Origin: Malachius bipustulatus
Lineage: Eukaryota > Arthropoda > Insecta > Coleoptera > Melyridae
Direction: 5' to 3'
Length of the DNA: 64,000 nt
NCBI GenBank assembly: GCA_910589415.1
Contig: OU342634.1
Coordinates: forward strand, 19,093,144 to 19,157,143
The translations under genes were made by a program, and so were the position numbers. Below the pieces are notes generated by a model, which was not told the DNA's origin, searched no databases, and worked only from the letters and a program-made list of their open reading frames with translations. The stretch's first letter is position 1, and the number at the start of each line of letters is the position of its first letter. This document shows positions 12,306 to 24,249 of the stretch, piece after piece.

Positions 12306-12689
12306 TCTAGACCAAGAATACAAAAAATTCTCAGATATACTTCTGAGCTATTGAGGCATTGAATGAAATTAGAGTTGTTAATACTTAAATGAAACCAATG
12401 CCTAAAATACACAGGGGAAAGGATGAATTATTTTTGTTTTCTGCTAGCACTTGATAAAGCTTTGTACATAACTATTCAGTTTACATTACTTGAAGATAGA
12501 ACCAAAATTAATAAAATTTAATTAAATTGAACATTTTGGTATTTTTCTCATCACGAAAATTATTTTTGTTGTGTAAAAACATGTTTATTAATAAAATAGA
12601 ACACAAAAGTCAGTTATAATAAGTGACTTGCTTCCTATGTGAGGCTTTCTATTAATGCAGAAAAGACCACAATTAGTGAAATTTATTTG

Positions 12690-12760
12690 ACAAAGTTGTG
12701 AATCAAACCCGTAATTCCTAGCTTAGTTGGCCAGTTTAACCACTGCTTCAGGTCTAATAA
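12690..12760 (-). repeat. tRNA-derived SINE-like remnant
   Basis: On the minus strand, GCAGTGGTTAAACTGGCC resembles a tRNA A box (TGGTTAAACTGG), followed about 20 nt later by GGTTTGATTC, a B-box-like word. The spacing fits a tRNA head, but no folded cloverleaf is preserved and no tail was seen. It is a weak call. Confidence 0.3.
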
Positions 12761-13139
12761 TCTCTCAAGTAAAAAAATAAAATAAAACAAATAAAACTAG
12801 ATAAAAAGAAAAGATATTCTAAAAATTCAGTTTGCTGTAAAATAATGCATTAATAATTAAAAACATAAAAAGCATACAAAGCAATAACGATATATCGTGA
12901 AAAAGTCATTTAAAATATAATTATTATTAAAATATGATCATTGGACAAACATTACCATACATTTATAACAATAAAAGAAATAAAATAAAAAAGCACAGCA
13001 AGTACATGAATTTTAGAGAGCTACGCAAAGTTTGAAAATTCTAAAAAGTGAATAATAAATATTTTAAAATTTTCAATAATTCTTTTTCACAATATACCTA
13101 TAATTTTGTTACAAATTTGACTAAAAATAACATAAAAAA

Positions 13140-16100
13140 CTAATCAGTTAGTTCACTTTTGGACGGGATGTCAATAGTGTGGCTCTCGTTGCCGAAAATC
13201 AGCCTAAGACGCTTCATTTGGGGAAACACGCATTCCTCTTTCCTATCCCTATCCCGCTTCCTGTCTTTAGATTTATGCCTCTTCTTCCTTCTTGAATGAG
13301 GGGTGAAACACTGATCATCATCCACTCCTTCCACTCTCAGAACCTCGTACTCCGGCTCGAAGGAGTCCTCACTGAGACTGTTGCCCGATTCGATGACCTC
13401 ATCTAAAACAGGCGAACGTTTCATGCGCAGTGTCAGTTTCAAGTGCCCGGCTTTCTCGGGCGTCCTTTCAAGTGGGCTGTCTTCGAGACAAGACCTACTC
13501 TCGATGACATTACTTTCAGACTTGTATCTCAAATTTTCATTAACTAATCCACTGTTTGTATTATCACTAGTTATCACATTGATTTTAGGTTTGCTTTGTC
13601 GCAAGAGTAGTTCATCTGTCTTCTCTTCTTCTTTGAACTCGTAAACGTCCTTAGATAAACTAGTGTCTGCGATATCATCTGAAATGGCAGTGTGATCGGA
13701 TATCTTTTTTATTCGCGATGATTTTCTCGTTATTGAACTGCTACTGCTATTCCTGTCTTCCCTTTTCCTTTTCGATTTCACAAGTTTTGCTTCCAAAATC
13801 GGCGTTCCATTTTGATTCGGGTCTAAATCTAAGATTCCTTTGGCGATCGAGGTATCATCCGCCGGATCTTTTAGCCTTTTATGGTTTCTTAATGTTATCC
13901 CTGTAGTTTGTGAATCGGTGCCTTCTGGAATACATTTTTTGTTTTATAGTCCGTGGAAACTTCTTGAAGGTGACCTACTTTATTTCCAAAATATCCAAGC
14001 TAGTAATACTTCAACATGCACATCTCTACATACAAATTAGAAATTAACGTTTCTGAATGATAAATAGCAAAAAAAAACATGCAAAGCAAAAGCGTTCTAC
14101 TACAAGATTACTAGAAAATATTGCAAGCTTAATGAAATCTGCACAATTTCAAGAATAAATGAGATGCCAATGAACTATGAAATTTATTGCAGTGATAAAG
14201 AAAATGGTTTAATTTAATTAAAAAAATTGGTACACGTGTACTGTAGAAGTAAATGACAACACACCTAGTCCAGTGGTAATTCTGAAAGTATAACTTGTAA
14301 TTGAGTCTTGTCAGCTGCAATTCAGAATGTGTAATTTGAAACTCAGAACTGTAAATTAATACTCAGAAAATGTCAATTGTAATTCAGAACATAACATTAT
14401 TATTATGTATAACATCAAATTATTGATAATAATGGTTTGCTAAAGAGATGATACAATTACCAGGAGATACTTTTAATTGTACATTTTTATTCTTCCAAGT
14501 CGGTTAAAGGAATAAACTGTTCAATTCATCTCTGGAAGCTTTTATGCAGAAGAATTTAGATTTTACCACAATTAGAAATGTTAGCTTACAAAAATTGGGT
14601 ATAAATAATGAGGAAGCTTTCCAGATTAAAGCTAAAAGAATTTTTAATAAAACATTTCAATTTTACTACTCTCGTTGTAAGACTGCATGCTATTTGCATG
14701 ATTGTAATGAAGATATATGGAAGATGAAAATGATTGTAATGAATGACACAAGCCTGTCCCAATGTGGTGAGGGATTTTTACTTGATTTACCTATACCTCT
14801 CCCTTGTACTCATTCATTTAACAAAAAAACAATTAATTATTGTACAAATAAGTTTAATAATAATAATTGACGTTTCAAAAAAATTTAAAAATACTAATAA
14901 ATAAAACACCTGCTATCTAAGCTGAAAAGATCTACCAGTGCAGTGAGTTAAGTTGATTGTAAGTTGCAAGTCAATACGATTTACATTTTTTAAGATGCAG
15001 TTAGTAATAATTTGATAGTTTAGTTTTTATGCAAACAAACTAACTAGTCAGAAAAGCAAAGCGGATAAATAAAAGGCTACAAAAGCTACGATAATAAACA
15101 AAAGATAAAATATTTCAACATTTCACTCTCCTCTTACCTGTGAACGGTGGTACTGTTTTACCACTCTCCAGACTATCGTTGAATTTCTTAGCGAAAGCTT
15201 CACAAACCGGGTCCTGATCGCTAAAAGAACTCGTGCAAGAGCTAGCGTTACTCTGCAAATCGTCCAGAAGATTAGACCGGGAAATAATCTGAGTAGAAGT
15301 CTGCATCAATTCTTGATTGGCCTGCTTCGCGTGCCTTCTTAGCAGCCGAGCTTCGCGTGCCGAAGACTTATCTTCTTTTATCACAGATTTATCGGTAGCC
15401 TTCTTGTTATTATTGGGAGACGGCTTGGTGCTGTTGTACTCGCTGATGTCGGCAAACTTGCAGCCCTGAGCGATCAGCATCTCCGCATCGTACTTGGTCA
15501 AACCCTTCTGACGCATCTCCTTAATACTCAGGGGAGCAACGATGCTGTCAGACTGGACCACCATGTTGTCAGACTGAACGACCAGTTCATTGGACTGAGA
15601 AATCGGCGCGTGTGGTTGAGTTGCGTGGCCGTTGCACTGACCTAAAGCTGTTTTACCCTGTAGTTTGAGTTTAGTGCGGTTAATACGATTGTCAGTTTCT
15701 CGCAATCTGGAACAGGAAATAATTATTCTGTGGAGGAAATTTCGATTCCATATCTGAGACCTTACCTGTATCCGTTTTCTTCTTTCTGGTCAGTCTCTTT
15801 GGCAAAAGCTCCGGTACCTCTCCGTTCACAAGTTTCACATTCGCAATAGCAGTTTTTGTCACCAAAGAAATCTTCACCATAGAAACAGGTTATTTCTTCG
15901 TTAACGTCGATATCTCGTAATACTTTGACACAAGCCGTGTCTCTGCCTGTTGCTACAAACTTACAATTCGCTCTGAAATTACAAAGATAATCTGAAAACA
16001 CTCTGACAAAAATTAGATTGAATAATCTTACCGACAATCATGATTAATATATGCAGCAGGTCCAAGCCAAAGTTGTGCGCAATTTTTCCTGCAGCTGTAC

Positions 16101-16771
16101 ATGACAGAAAAGTCATTTTTGCCAGTATGAAGAAGCTGGCGTTCTTCTTCTTCAGTAAGTTCGGCAATGCAACCGACCAAGCACTCGATTTTCTCATTTT
16201 TATACCACTTCCTTGTTGCTGAGATCTTGGCTCCTTTTCCTCCTTCCAGAGAATATCGAAAACAGGGTTCTATCACAAACCCCGATTCTTTATCGAACAC
16301 TCGTAGATAACGATATAACTGTTTGACAAATAACATGATCAAGTTAGTCATGAAGTTATAATACATCGGATTAAAATATTGTACAAAACTTATACACAAA
16401 TAAAGACTAAGTAAACAATTAAAACATAACAAAACATTAGCAATGTCACTCACGTGTTCCTCGAGTCGTTTTAATTGATTCTTCCCCCTAACTCGATGTG
16501 TCCACTCGCCCTTGCTGAGGTCTTCAAAAGCCCGTCCGTAGTCCTGCTCCCGGATGAACCGGGCCACGATGTCCCTCAACTGTTGGGTGTGTGCAGGTTT
16601 GGGAGGTCTGAAGCGGATGTTCATTTTGTGACTGGTGAAGCCCAGATGAGGATCCAACACCAAGGAAGTCGCGATGTCGTCATTTTCTGATAATTCGCGA
16701 GGATTCATACCTGCCGCTTGTGCTGGAGTTGGGCGTGAACCCGGCCGGGGTAGAGGTGCATCAACTACCAT
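13140..16771 (-). CDS. Hmt4-20: Histone H4-lysine-20 methyltransferase Suv4-20 (KMT5B/KMT5C)
   Basis: Five coding exons on the minus strand join in phase: 16454-16771, 16032-16318, 15766-15972, 15138-15706 and 13140-13924; 2166 nt, 721 aa. The N-terminal part has the family block around E-L-S-E-N-D-D and G-F-T-S-H-K-M-N. The SET domain spans roughly residues 110-255, with N198-H-D-C-R, the Y-G-E-D-F-F-G-D loop (233-240), and a C-Y-C-E-C-E-T-C zinc-binding post-SET (243-250) with R-R-G-T-G-A-F after it. The remaining 450 residues are low-complexity and charged; the end is Lys/Arg-rich (R-K-K-R-H-K-S-K). Known for the family: di- and trimethylation of H4K20 in heterochromatin. The ATG at 16771 follows a likely acceptor (TTTCTTTTTAG) 14 nt upstream, so a 5' UTR exon exists further up. 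The first coding intron is stop-free and in frame (see findings). Confidence 0.95.
13925..15137 (-). other. Last intron of Suv4-20 (1.2 kb)
   Basis: The intron has a donor GTAAGA at 15137 and an acceptor TATTCCAG ending at 13925. A plus-strand open frame of 108 codons (14544-14870) lies inside; it has no recognised motif, is AT-driven and ends in an Asn run from AATAATAAT, so I do not call a gene. Confidence 0.6.
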
Positions 16772-17293
16772 TGCACCTTAGGTTGCTAAAAAGAAACAGG
16801 ACAGAGGGTTACTCGATGAAAATGTTGCGGATATTCAGTTAGGTTATAGTACCAATTATTGTATACCCAAATATTAAATTTTTTCTTTGAGAAAATATTC
16901 AATTTTGATCATTTTAATCACACCATATTCAGATTGCAAAATAAATATGAACAAGCAGCCTTTTTAGGTTCTCAATCCTAACTTGGGAGAATCTCTGCAT
17001 TTTTAATGACAAATAAAATACAAATGTTTTAATTCAGATTATACTTTCTATAGAATGCAGGAACCTAGAAGATATAACGAACACCTAAATTCTTACAGAT
17101 TTTTTTTTGCAAAACTTGTAATAAAATTAAATTATTCACCATTATTGTGATCATCATTTATTTTTAAATTAAATTTTCTTGCATCTCTAGGAATCCACAG
17201 ATATTTATATAATTCACAGTAAACAGTACCTAATAAATCAAATGAACAGCTAGACACATATTATTGCTCTTCACCGCTTAATTTTTCAATGTA

Positions 17294-17530
17294 GGGCCGG
17301 TTGTTCGTACGTCAGTTAAAAATTTTGAGATAACTACTGATTTTAAAATGCCCTGTATTATCAAACCATTGGTCTGATATTTCTGAAAATGAATTCTGCT
17401 CGCTTTAAGAAGAATTAATTACTGATTAAAAATACAAGATCATTAATTATATTCGCCGTATTTTCAAAATTTGCAATTTAAAATCAGTAATTATCTCAAA
17501 ATTTTTAACTGACGTACGAACAACCGGCCC
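17294..17530. mobile_element. MITE family B, copy 1 (237 bp, GTA target duplication)
   Basis: GGGCCGGTTGTTCGTACGTC at the left end is complemented exactly at the right end, and pairing continues for about 55 bp. It is flanked by GTA on both sides (17291-17293 and 17531-17533). A 3-bp duplication plus a GGGCC end fits PIF/Harbinger MITEs. A nearly identical copy lies at 23749-23985. This copy is upstream of the Suv4-20 start codon. Confidence 0.88.
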
Positions 17531-17822
17531 GTAATGAAACATCTTCTCACTAGTGCTGTAGTAGAAAAAGCAAAGAGCAGAGGATGCTATGAAAGATGAT
17601 AATGCTGCAGAAAATGTGCATTGACACTGTCACTGTCAAATACCTACTTTGTCAACAATAATAATTTAATTATTGTGCATATTAAGGGACACCCGAACAT
17701 GGGCAGGTTGTGACAAACTGAAGTAACAAACTAACTTTTGGTAAATCAGTGTAAAAAGAAAAAACATGGCCCTCATCAAAAATTGTTAGAAGATGAAGCA
17801 AAAAAATTACCACACGAACTTA

Positions 17823-18041
17823 CAGCCAATATTATAAAGGCTCATTAGGTTAACGGGCAGATTTCTGTGCTCGTTTTTGAAGCTAATATCGAAGTCAAAT
17901 GACTTTTATTAACATTTTTGTAATTACTTTCATGTCAAGAATAGATAAATTAAAAAAATTTCCACTTAGACTCGATACCTTCTTCAGAAATGGCCACAGA
18001 AATCTGCCCGTTAACTTAATGAGCCTTTATAATATTGGCTG
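17823..18041. mobile_element. MITE family A, copy 2 (219 bp, TTA target duplication)
   Basis: CAGCCAATATTATAAAGGCT at the left end is complemented at the right end; flanks are TTA on both sides (17820-17822, 18042-18044). Length is the same as copy 1 (1178-1396), with many substitutions, so the family is older than family B. Confidence 0.85.
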
Positions 18042-18396
18042 TTAATCTTTTACTGGTAGATTTAATGATTACTGATTACCCTTTTTATTAGATTTGACAT
18101 GTGACAGCTACTAACAACTTCACTATTATTGAGGCATGAAATTTAGCGCCTGAATGACAGCAAGAGCTGACTTCACAAAAAGAAGGTTAGGTAAGTATGA
18201 AAAAGAAAACAATAAAAGCTATACAAATTACAAATTGTGATTTAATTGGATAATATTTGACTGAAATTAGACTAATTAGAGTAGTTTGCAACAGCACAAT
18301 GATAACAAAATTTGAAACAGAAATTTTGCTGCCTAGAAACTAAAAGGGATTTTTCGCCAACTGACAGTAAACATGCTACTGAAGCGCCTGATTATA

Positions 18397-18830
18397 CAGG
18401 GTGTCCGGAAATTATGCGCAAAACACTTAAGGGGTGATTCTACTTGATAAAATATTGCCAAAAGTATCTATAAATTTTTTTCGAAAACTCACAAATAAGA
18501 ATGTTATAGGTAAGCCTTCAAAATTTATTTTTTTTATAACTTTTTTTCTAGTGTATGGATGTTCTTAAAATTTGACACACTTGCCACTGGTGTTGCTTTG
18601 CATCCTTGGTCCCAATTACACTTGAATCCCTCGAAATCAAGAGGCCTTAACTGCCCTTGACCTCCAAAAAAGGCCTATAACTTTTTTCGTAGTATTTTTT
18701 TCTGAGTTCTGAAGATGCACAAGTGAAGAACATGAAGAAATATTCGGAAAAGGTCCTCCTGTTTTGAAAATTTTCTTGCACTAAAATTGATCACCATAAA
18801 TTATGATCATTCTGCAACAATACCATTCTG
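18397..18830 (+). mobile_element. Foldback transposon fragment with one TACAGGGTGTCC end
   Basis: The sequence TA-CAGGGTGTCCGGAAATTATG at 18395 is the end type shared by the big palindromes in this window. No matching opposite end is seen nearby, so this is one arm only. The right boundary is approximate. Confidence 0.4.
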
Positions 18831-20393
18831 CAATGCCTAGTAGGGATGCCAATTCAGTAAACAATTTTCAATAGAATCGATTCTTCAAAGTTGAATAATA
18901 ATTGATTATTTAGCCAATTATTTTTTTGTTGATCTTTCATAGGATCAATTCAGTTTTATTTAATAAAATATGTATTTTGAAAAAAAGCAGATAGAACTTT
19001 GTGATTCCAACATGAGGAAATGAAGATCGAATTTTTTGTTTTAATTTTTGAGATCCCACAACACTGTACCATAGTGTGCTGTTGATTTTTTCTATTAAAT
19101 TCTGAACACTTTCTGTATAAAAATAAAAACATGGAAATACAACAAAGGACCCCACAGTTTTTAAAGGCAAATTAGGTTTCACTCAATTTAGTTTAAAACT
19201 AGTGAAAAATGTGAAGTGTTTTTTTAAGTGTTTTTTAAAAGTGTTTTTAAAGTGCATTCTGATAAAATGTCTCCATGGGCGTAAAAAAATAATGAAGGGA
19301 TTTTGAGATATACAGGGTGTCTAGTTTAAGTGGTAGTACATGGTGATCTTGGAAAATTAGAATACTTTCAGTAAAATATCCTGAAAAACTGAATAATCGA
19401 GATTTCTAATTTACTTAGACATATCTTTTTTATTGTTGAAAATTAATTAATAATTTAATTATTTTATCTTCTAAACAAAACGAGGCTTCTACCAAAATAA
19501 CAAATTTGCATTTAAGTCAGCGGTGTAGAAATTATTTAATAAAAAAGGTAAGAATACACCCAGATCTCCGCCACTGGATTTTCTTAACGAAGCATTTCCC
19601 GAATATTTTTCATGAAGCAAAATCATATTATTTTTTGATTTTCTCTCATTCCCTGAAGTTGATAAGATAAACACGAATCACCCTGTATAATACAATCACA
19701 AACACTCATAATCTAGAATTTTTCCACTTGTCAGTGTGCTGTCAAACTTATGTTACCTTCTCTAATATCTTCATTCTCATAACCCATAGCCAACTTGATC
19801 TGAATAGAGTTGGAAAATAGTACAGGTGCTGTTAATTCCTGTTAGGCAATTATAATCGAAATAATATTCGTTCAGATATTATTTAAGCACTACTAGACCA
19901 TGAAGTTTAGTTTTTGGGTTTTCGAAAATGAAAACTCCCTAGGTCTTGATTGACAATATCAGTTGATCGAGGTATTACAGGTTAGGTAAACACTGACATT
20001 TGTCAAATCACTCAAATTGTTTCAGCTGATTAATGGCCTTGTTGTCTAATTGAATTTTAGTAGGGGATCTAATAATTTTTTTGCTGTAACTACAACAAGC
20101 ATATAAATTCGCAGCTTTCCTTAAAGGATAAACTAAGGAATGTATTATGGCTTGAAGCTCTTTCAAAATGCACACCTGACATGTGGCAGAAATTAAATAT
20201 AAATGTTACAAAAATCCCTCTTGCAACTATGTGCCCTGTTCATTGTCATAGAACTTTAACCTCATCAAAAAGAGACATAATCAAACTCCAGCCAATGATT
20301 GACAGCGGTTATACCTAGTGATTTCTATCACCCTACACCATAACCTAATTCGCAAATAATAAGTGAACTGTGTTATAGGTAATAATATTATAA
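18831..20393. other. Intergenic DNA without a supported gene
   Basis: Apart from the fragments at 19311-19688 this stretch is AT-rich, has no open frame with recognisable motifs and no exon-like conservation that I can see. Confidence 0.5.
19311..19688. mobile_element. Transposon fragments between TACAGGGTG and CACCCTGTA ends
   Basis: TACAGGGTGTCTAGTTTAAG at 19311 and AATCACCCTGTA ending at 19688 face each other, but their inner sequences do not pair. The right part (19490-19690) is related to 1440-1765 and to the foldback at 30935-32135. The two ends probably belong to different copies. Confidence 0.4.
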
Positions 20394-20580
20394 CGAGACC
20401 GCTCTGGAAAAATTCAATTCGTTTCTTGAAATTCTAGTTTCACCATTTCGTTGTTTATGTTTACATTTTTTTATGATGGTTGGTTATAAGGCAATGACAT
20501 GTTCGCGACAATTCCAGTCACATGTCATATGACACATTGACAGACAGTTGTTAGTTCTATGGATTACTGGAGTGGTCTCG
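20394..20580. mobile_element. Small inverted-repeat element (187 bp)
   Basis: CGAGACCGCTCTGG at 20394 pairs with CTGGAGTGGTCTCG ending at 20580, with a few mismatches. No clear target duplication and no coding. It abuts the LTR-like segment that follows. Confidence 0.45.
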
Positions 20581-20590
20581 CCGAACAATC

Positions 20591-21039
20591 TGACATTTCG
20601 AGAATCCACGGCCGGTGCGCCGGTGTGAGTTCTACAACCTACGAGAAGGTGCCTACTGTTTACATGACGCGTCGGGGGACTATTTAAGGGCCGCCGTATG
20701 GCTGCGAGTCAGTAGTAGAATCTTGGACGTGGAGTGAAGCTGAGTGAAGTAAGGAAGACAGAGCAGTAGAATCTTGGAAGTAACTAGTGAAAGCTGAAGT
20801 ATAGACAGAGCAGTAGTGAAGTGAAGTGTGAAGTAAGGAAGCCAGTAGTGTCAGTATAGCGAATTATAAAGAATAGACAAGTAAGTAGTGTAGTGTAGTA
20901 TCTGTGAGTGAAGACAAGAGAACAGCTGTGTTTATTATTGAGATTTAGAGGTTATATGAATTGTACTTGTGCTAGTTAAAACCAATAAAGGAATTTACAG
21001 ACTTTTAGTGGTGGATTTATTATTCTGAGATTTGTAACA
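20591..21039 (+). mobile_element. Possible solo LTR (449 bp)
   Basis: The segment is bounded by TGACATTTC and TTTGTAACA, that is TG...CA. It has a TATA-like TATTTAA at 20681-20687, a transcript-like purine-rich part with repeats of GTAGTAGAATCTTGGA and GTGAAGT, and a polyadenylation signal AATAAA at 20984-20989. This order (U3-TATA-R-U5) is what an LTR shows. The left end recurs at 51269 (TGACATTTCTCAGAATCCACG), which supports it as a real element end. The 5-bp flanks (CAATC, ATATT) do not match. Confidence 0.42.
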
Positions 21040-23748
21040 ATATTTTCAAACCTCTAGCTAAATAGATCTAATAGATTATTTATTATACTTAATTATATTT
21101 TTATATTTATTCACCTACCTACCTACTTAAGTGTTCAAGTGTTGAAATAAGTAAATTTTCCATTAACCTAGCAGTAGTCGCGCTATTGTATGCAACATTT
21201 TTAGTCGCCACGGTCTGTGAGATCAAGTATCGATCAGCTGATGTTGTCAATCAATATCTAGGAAGTTTTCATTTTTGTAAACCCAACTAGTGCGTAAATA
21301 ATATGTGAAAGGTGTCTATGTAACACTGTCTTATGAAAATCGAAAGACAATATTTAGCCTGGGAAAGTGTTCTCCCTGCATGTAGGGCGGATTCCTATAA
21401 CGTATTGCAAAAGCACACATAGACATCGCACTTAATCACAGAAAAATCGTGTTTTTTTTCCAATCACTGAATCTTCCCGGTCAACATTTTGATGCAAAGA
21501 TTTGTGGCTCGGTTTGTGGTCTAGGTGGAATTTTTTGTGTCACTATGCTGTGAGTCACCCTGGTCCCTCAGACAGGAATATGATAAGGCTGCCACTCAAG
21601 TGAGGTTAATTGCACAACTGTCAAACTACGTCTGCAAATGTGACGTCTGCAAACGACAGCATTTTTAGGAAGGTAGGTACAGGGAGGCACATGTGTTTTA
21701 CTACATGTGAATTGCTAGTTGAATACAGACCCGGTCTCACAACACACCGTGTGCGAACGGTAAGTAATTACCATTACCTATTAAGAAATTCTTTTATGTT
21801 AAGGAGACATCTATTTGCATAAAAGATCAAAAGATAAGATTTATGTTATAACAACTACCTAGTCAGTGGTTAATGAATGATCCTGTTTCTAAATTGATCT
21901 CCTACAAGTGGTATAATTCTTTATTATTAGATTTTCAACAGCACTAGGCACTAGAACACTAATAACACTACTACTGCCCAAACAAGAACCAAGCACCAGC
22001 ACCACAGAACTTTATTATTTATTAGATAATTAAAGTTTGACAATGCATGGGAAATTAAAACCAAGGGGCTTTACTTGTTCTTAATTTACCACAGTATGTA
22101 CCTAATTATTTACTTCTGGTTTAATTTTTGCAAGTTATAAACGAATCAACAAAATAAAATCATAATAAATAATTAAAAGGTTACAGGTTAGTTCTTCTAA
22201 ACTCAAGGTCAACATGGAGAGAATAAAATGACAACAAAAAAAAACGGAATTATCAGTCGCAGTGAATAATAACACTTCGGCTGAAAAATATCCACGAAAA
22301 AACCGAAAAAGTTTTCTCAACATTCATAGTTGATCGGCGAAATAACGTCCGATTAAATTCGTTCGATCACTTCCATGTTTAATGCTAATGGAACTTCAAT
22401 GCGGCATAAAATTATGGCGTACTCGAACCGAAACTACCACGTCGAAAAAGCATTTTTTCAACAAACGTGAATAATAACCAGAATGAAAATTGTATACAAA
22501 CCAACTAGAATATCACAGAAGTTTCCTATTGCAACTCATATGCCGATTTTCAGCTGCAAATCACAAAATTTTATAAAACTTTTTACTGGACATTATCACA
22601 ACGACGCCGAGGATCTATCATGGCAGACACTCATTTGCACAGTAGTCTCTCAGCTTAAAGTGGATTAATTAATTTTGAATCGAAGTTCCGAGACGGGCGA
22701 TACATGAAAACGAATGTCCGAACTCTGATGTTGAATTTGAAACAATTCTAACGAGTGTTATAGAGTCAGGATGTAAAAATTTCTTGTAAATATTTTTTTA
22801 GTTTCTAGATATTTTAGCCGGGACGAGAACCGCTCGCGCTGAACCGCTGCTGCTGCTACTGCTACACCGTTTTATTTAGTAGTTTAGTTTTAGTTAGGTA
22901 GGTACCCACTACTGTAAATTCGTACATAACTGAATGCTCTCTTTTCGTCTGCCATATACATAATACAAACTATTAGATTACATTACTTAGGTACCTACAT
23001 AAAATACGATCGGTTTTTGTGGGCCTTAATTATTGTCGCTGAAATATAATATTTAATAAAAAAAAAATAAAAAAACAATTAGAAACTTAAAAAATGGCTT
23101 CTTGGTTAAAGAATAATTTTATACATACCTAACTTAAAAAAGAAGTATGGTCAAAGTTCTTCAGAGAATTTTTTTTATAATAATAATATACCTACCTACC
23201 TATTCTAGGTATTAGGTAAGTATACCTAATGCAGAACAGAGGGCTTTATTTGAAAGAAAAACAGCAAGGCCTATTATTATTATGGTACCTTACCTATACA
23301 TATACCTACTTACTTACCTCTACTCTAATCACGGTTGGCCATGAAAATATTTTTGGATGTCTTTGATCGATTCATTAATTTTACATTTTCAATAGGTAAA
23401 GGCATTACATACAGATATAATATATGGCCCAACGAAAACGGTACCCGGTCTAATAAATTTAGAAACTGAAGATGTAGGCGAAAAACGCCGAAACGAGTCA
23501 AGTTTGTTATCGAGGGGGACACTTATTTTGGGTGACAAATTTAGGTAACTATACCTATCTATACCTACTCAAGTTCATCCCTCGCCTGATAGGGGTAGCT
23601 CTCTACCCCTTATTTGCTTATCATCATCATAAACTGTAACGAAGTCCGGAAATCCGGCCTCCGTTTTTGTCTTAGTGTCAGGGGTTGTGCCAGAGATTCC
23701 CAGTCATTTACGTTTTTCATTGTCTTTTGTTATTTTTAAATTAATTAA
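21040..23748. other. Intergenic DNA without a supported gene
   Basis: AT-rich sequence with many short TAGGTACCTAC-type words. Open frames at 21610-21822, 22135-22323, 22483-22668 and 23325-23522 are short and lack motifs. TGTAACGAAGTCCGG at about 23635 could be the start of the LTR described next, but this is not established. Confidence 0.4.
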
Positions 23749-23985
23749 GGGCCGGTTGTTCGTACGTCAGTTAAAAATTTTGAGATAACTACTGATTTTA
23801 AAATGCCCTGTATTATCAAACCATTGGTCTGATATTTCTGAAAATGAATTCTGCTCGCTTTGAGAAGAGTTAATTACTGATTAAAAATACAAGATCATTA
23901 ATTATATTCGCCGTATTTTCAAAATTTGCAATTTAAAATCAGTAGTTATCTCAAAATTTTTAACTGACGTACGAACAACCGGCCC
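23749..23985. mobile_element. MITE family B, copy 2 (237 bp, TAA target duplication)
   Basis: Same ends and same length as 17294-17530, differing at only a handful of positions over the whole unit. Flanked by TAA on both sides (23746-23748, 23986-23988). Confidence 0.9.
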
Positions 23986-24249
23986 TAAATCAATCAAATC
24001 ATGAAGCAAAGTCGAGTCCCGGTTAGTTTCCAAATATTTAAATTTATTATTAATATACCTACCTACTTGGTTTTTTATACATAAGCCGTAAAAATAACAT
24101 TTTTAAATCGTCGAATTCATACACCGAAGCTGAAGACTCCAGTCGCCGAGGAGATAACGCTACGCGATAACGGCCGCAATCGCAGGTAAATTGATTAATC
24201 CAAGAGAAAAATAAGGTTTATCGCTAGCGTGGCTTCGATTATTTTACAA

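Noticed and set aside
14544..14870. Plus-strand open frame of 108 codons inside the last Suv4-20 intron
   Set aside because: No recognised motif, AT-driven composition, and an Asn run from a microsatellite at its end. It could be a relic, but nothing supports a gene.
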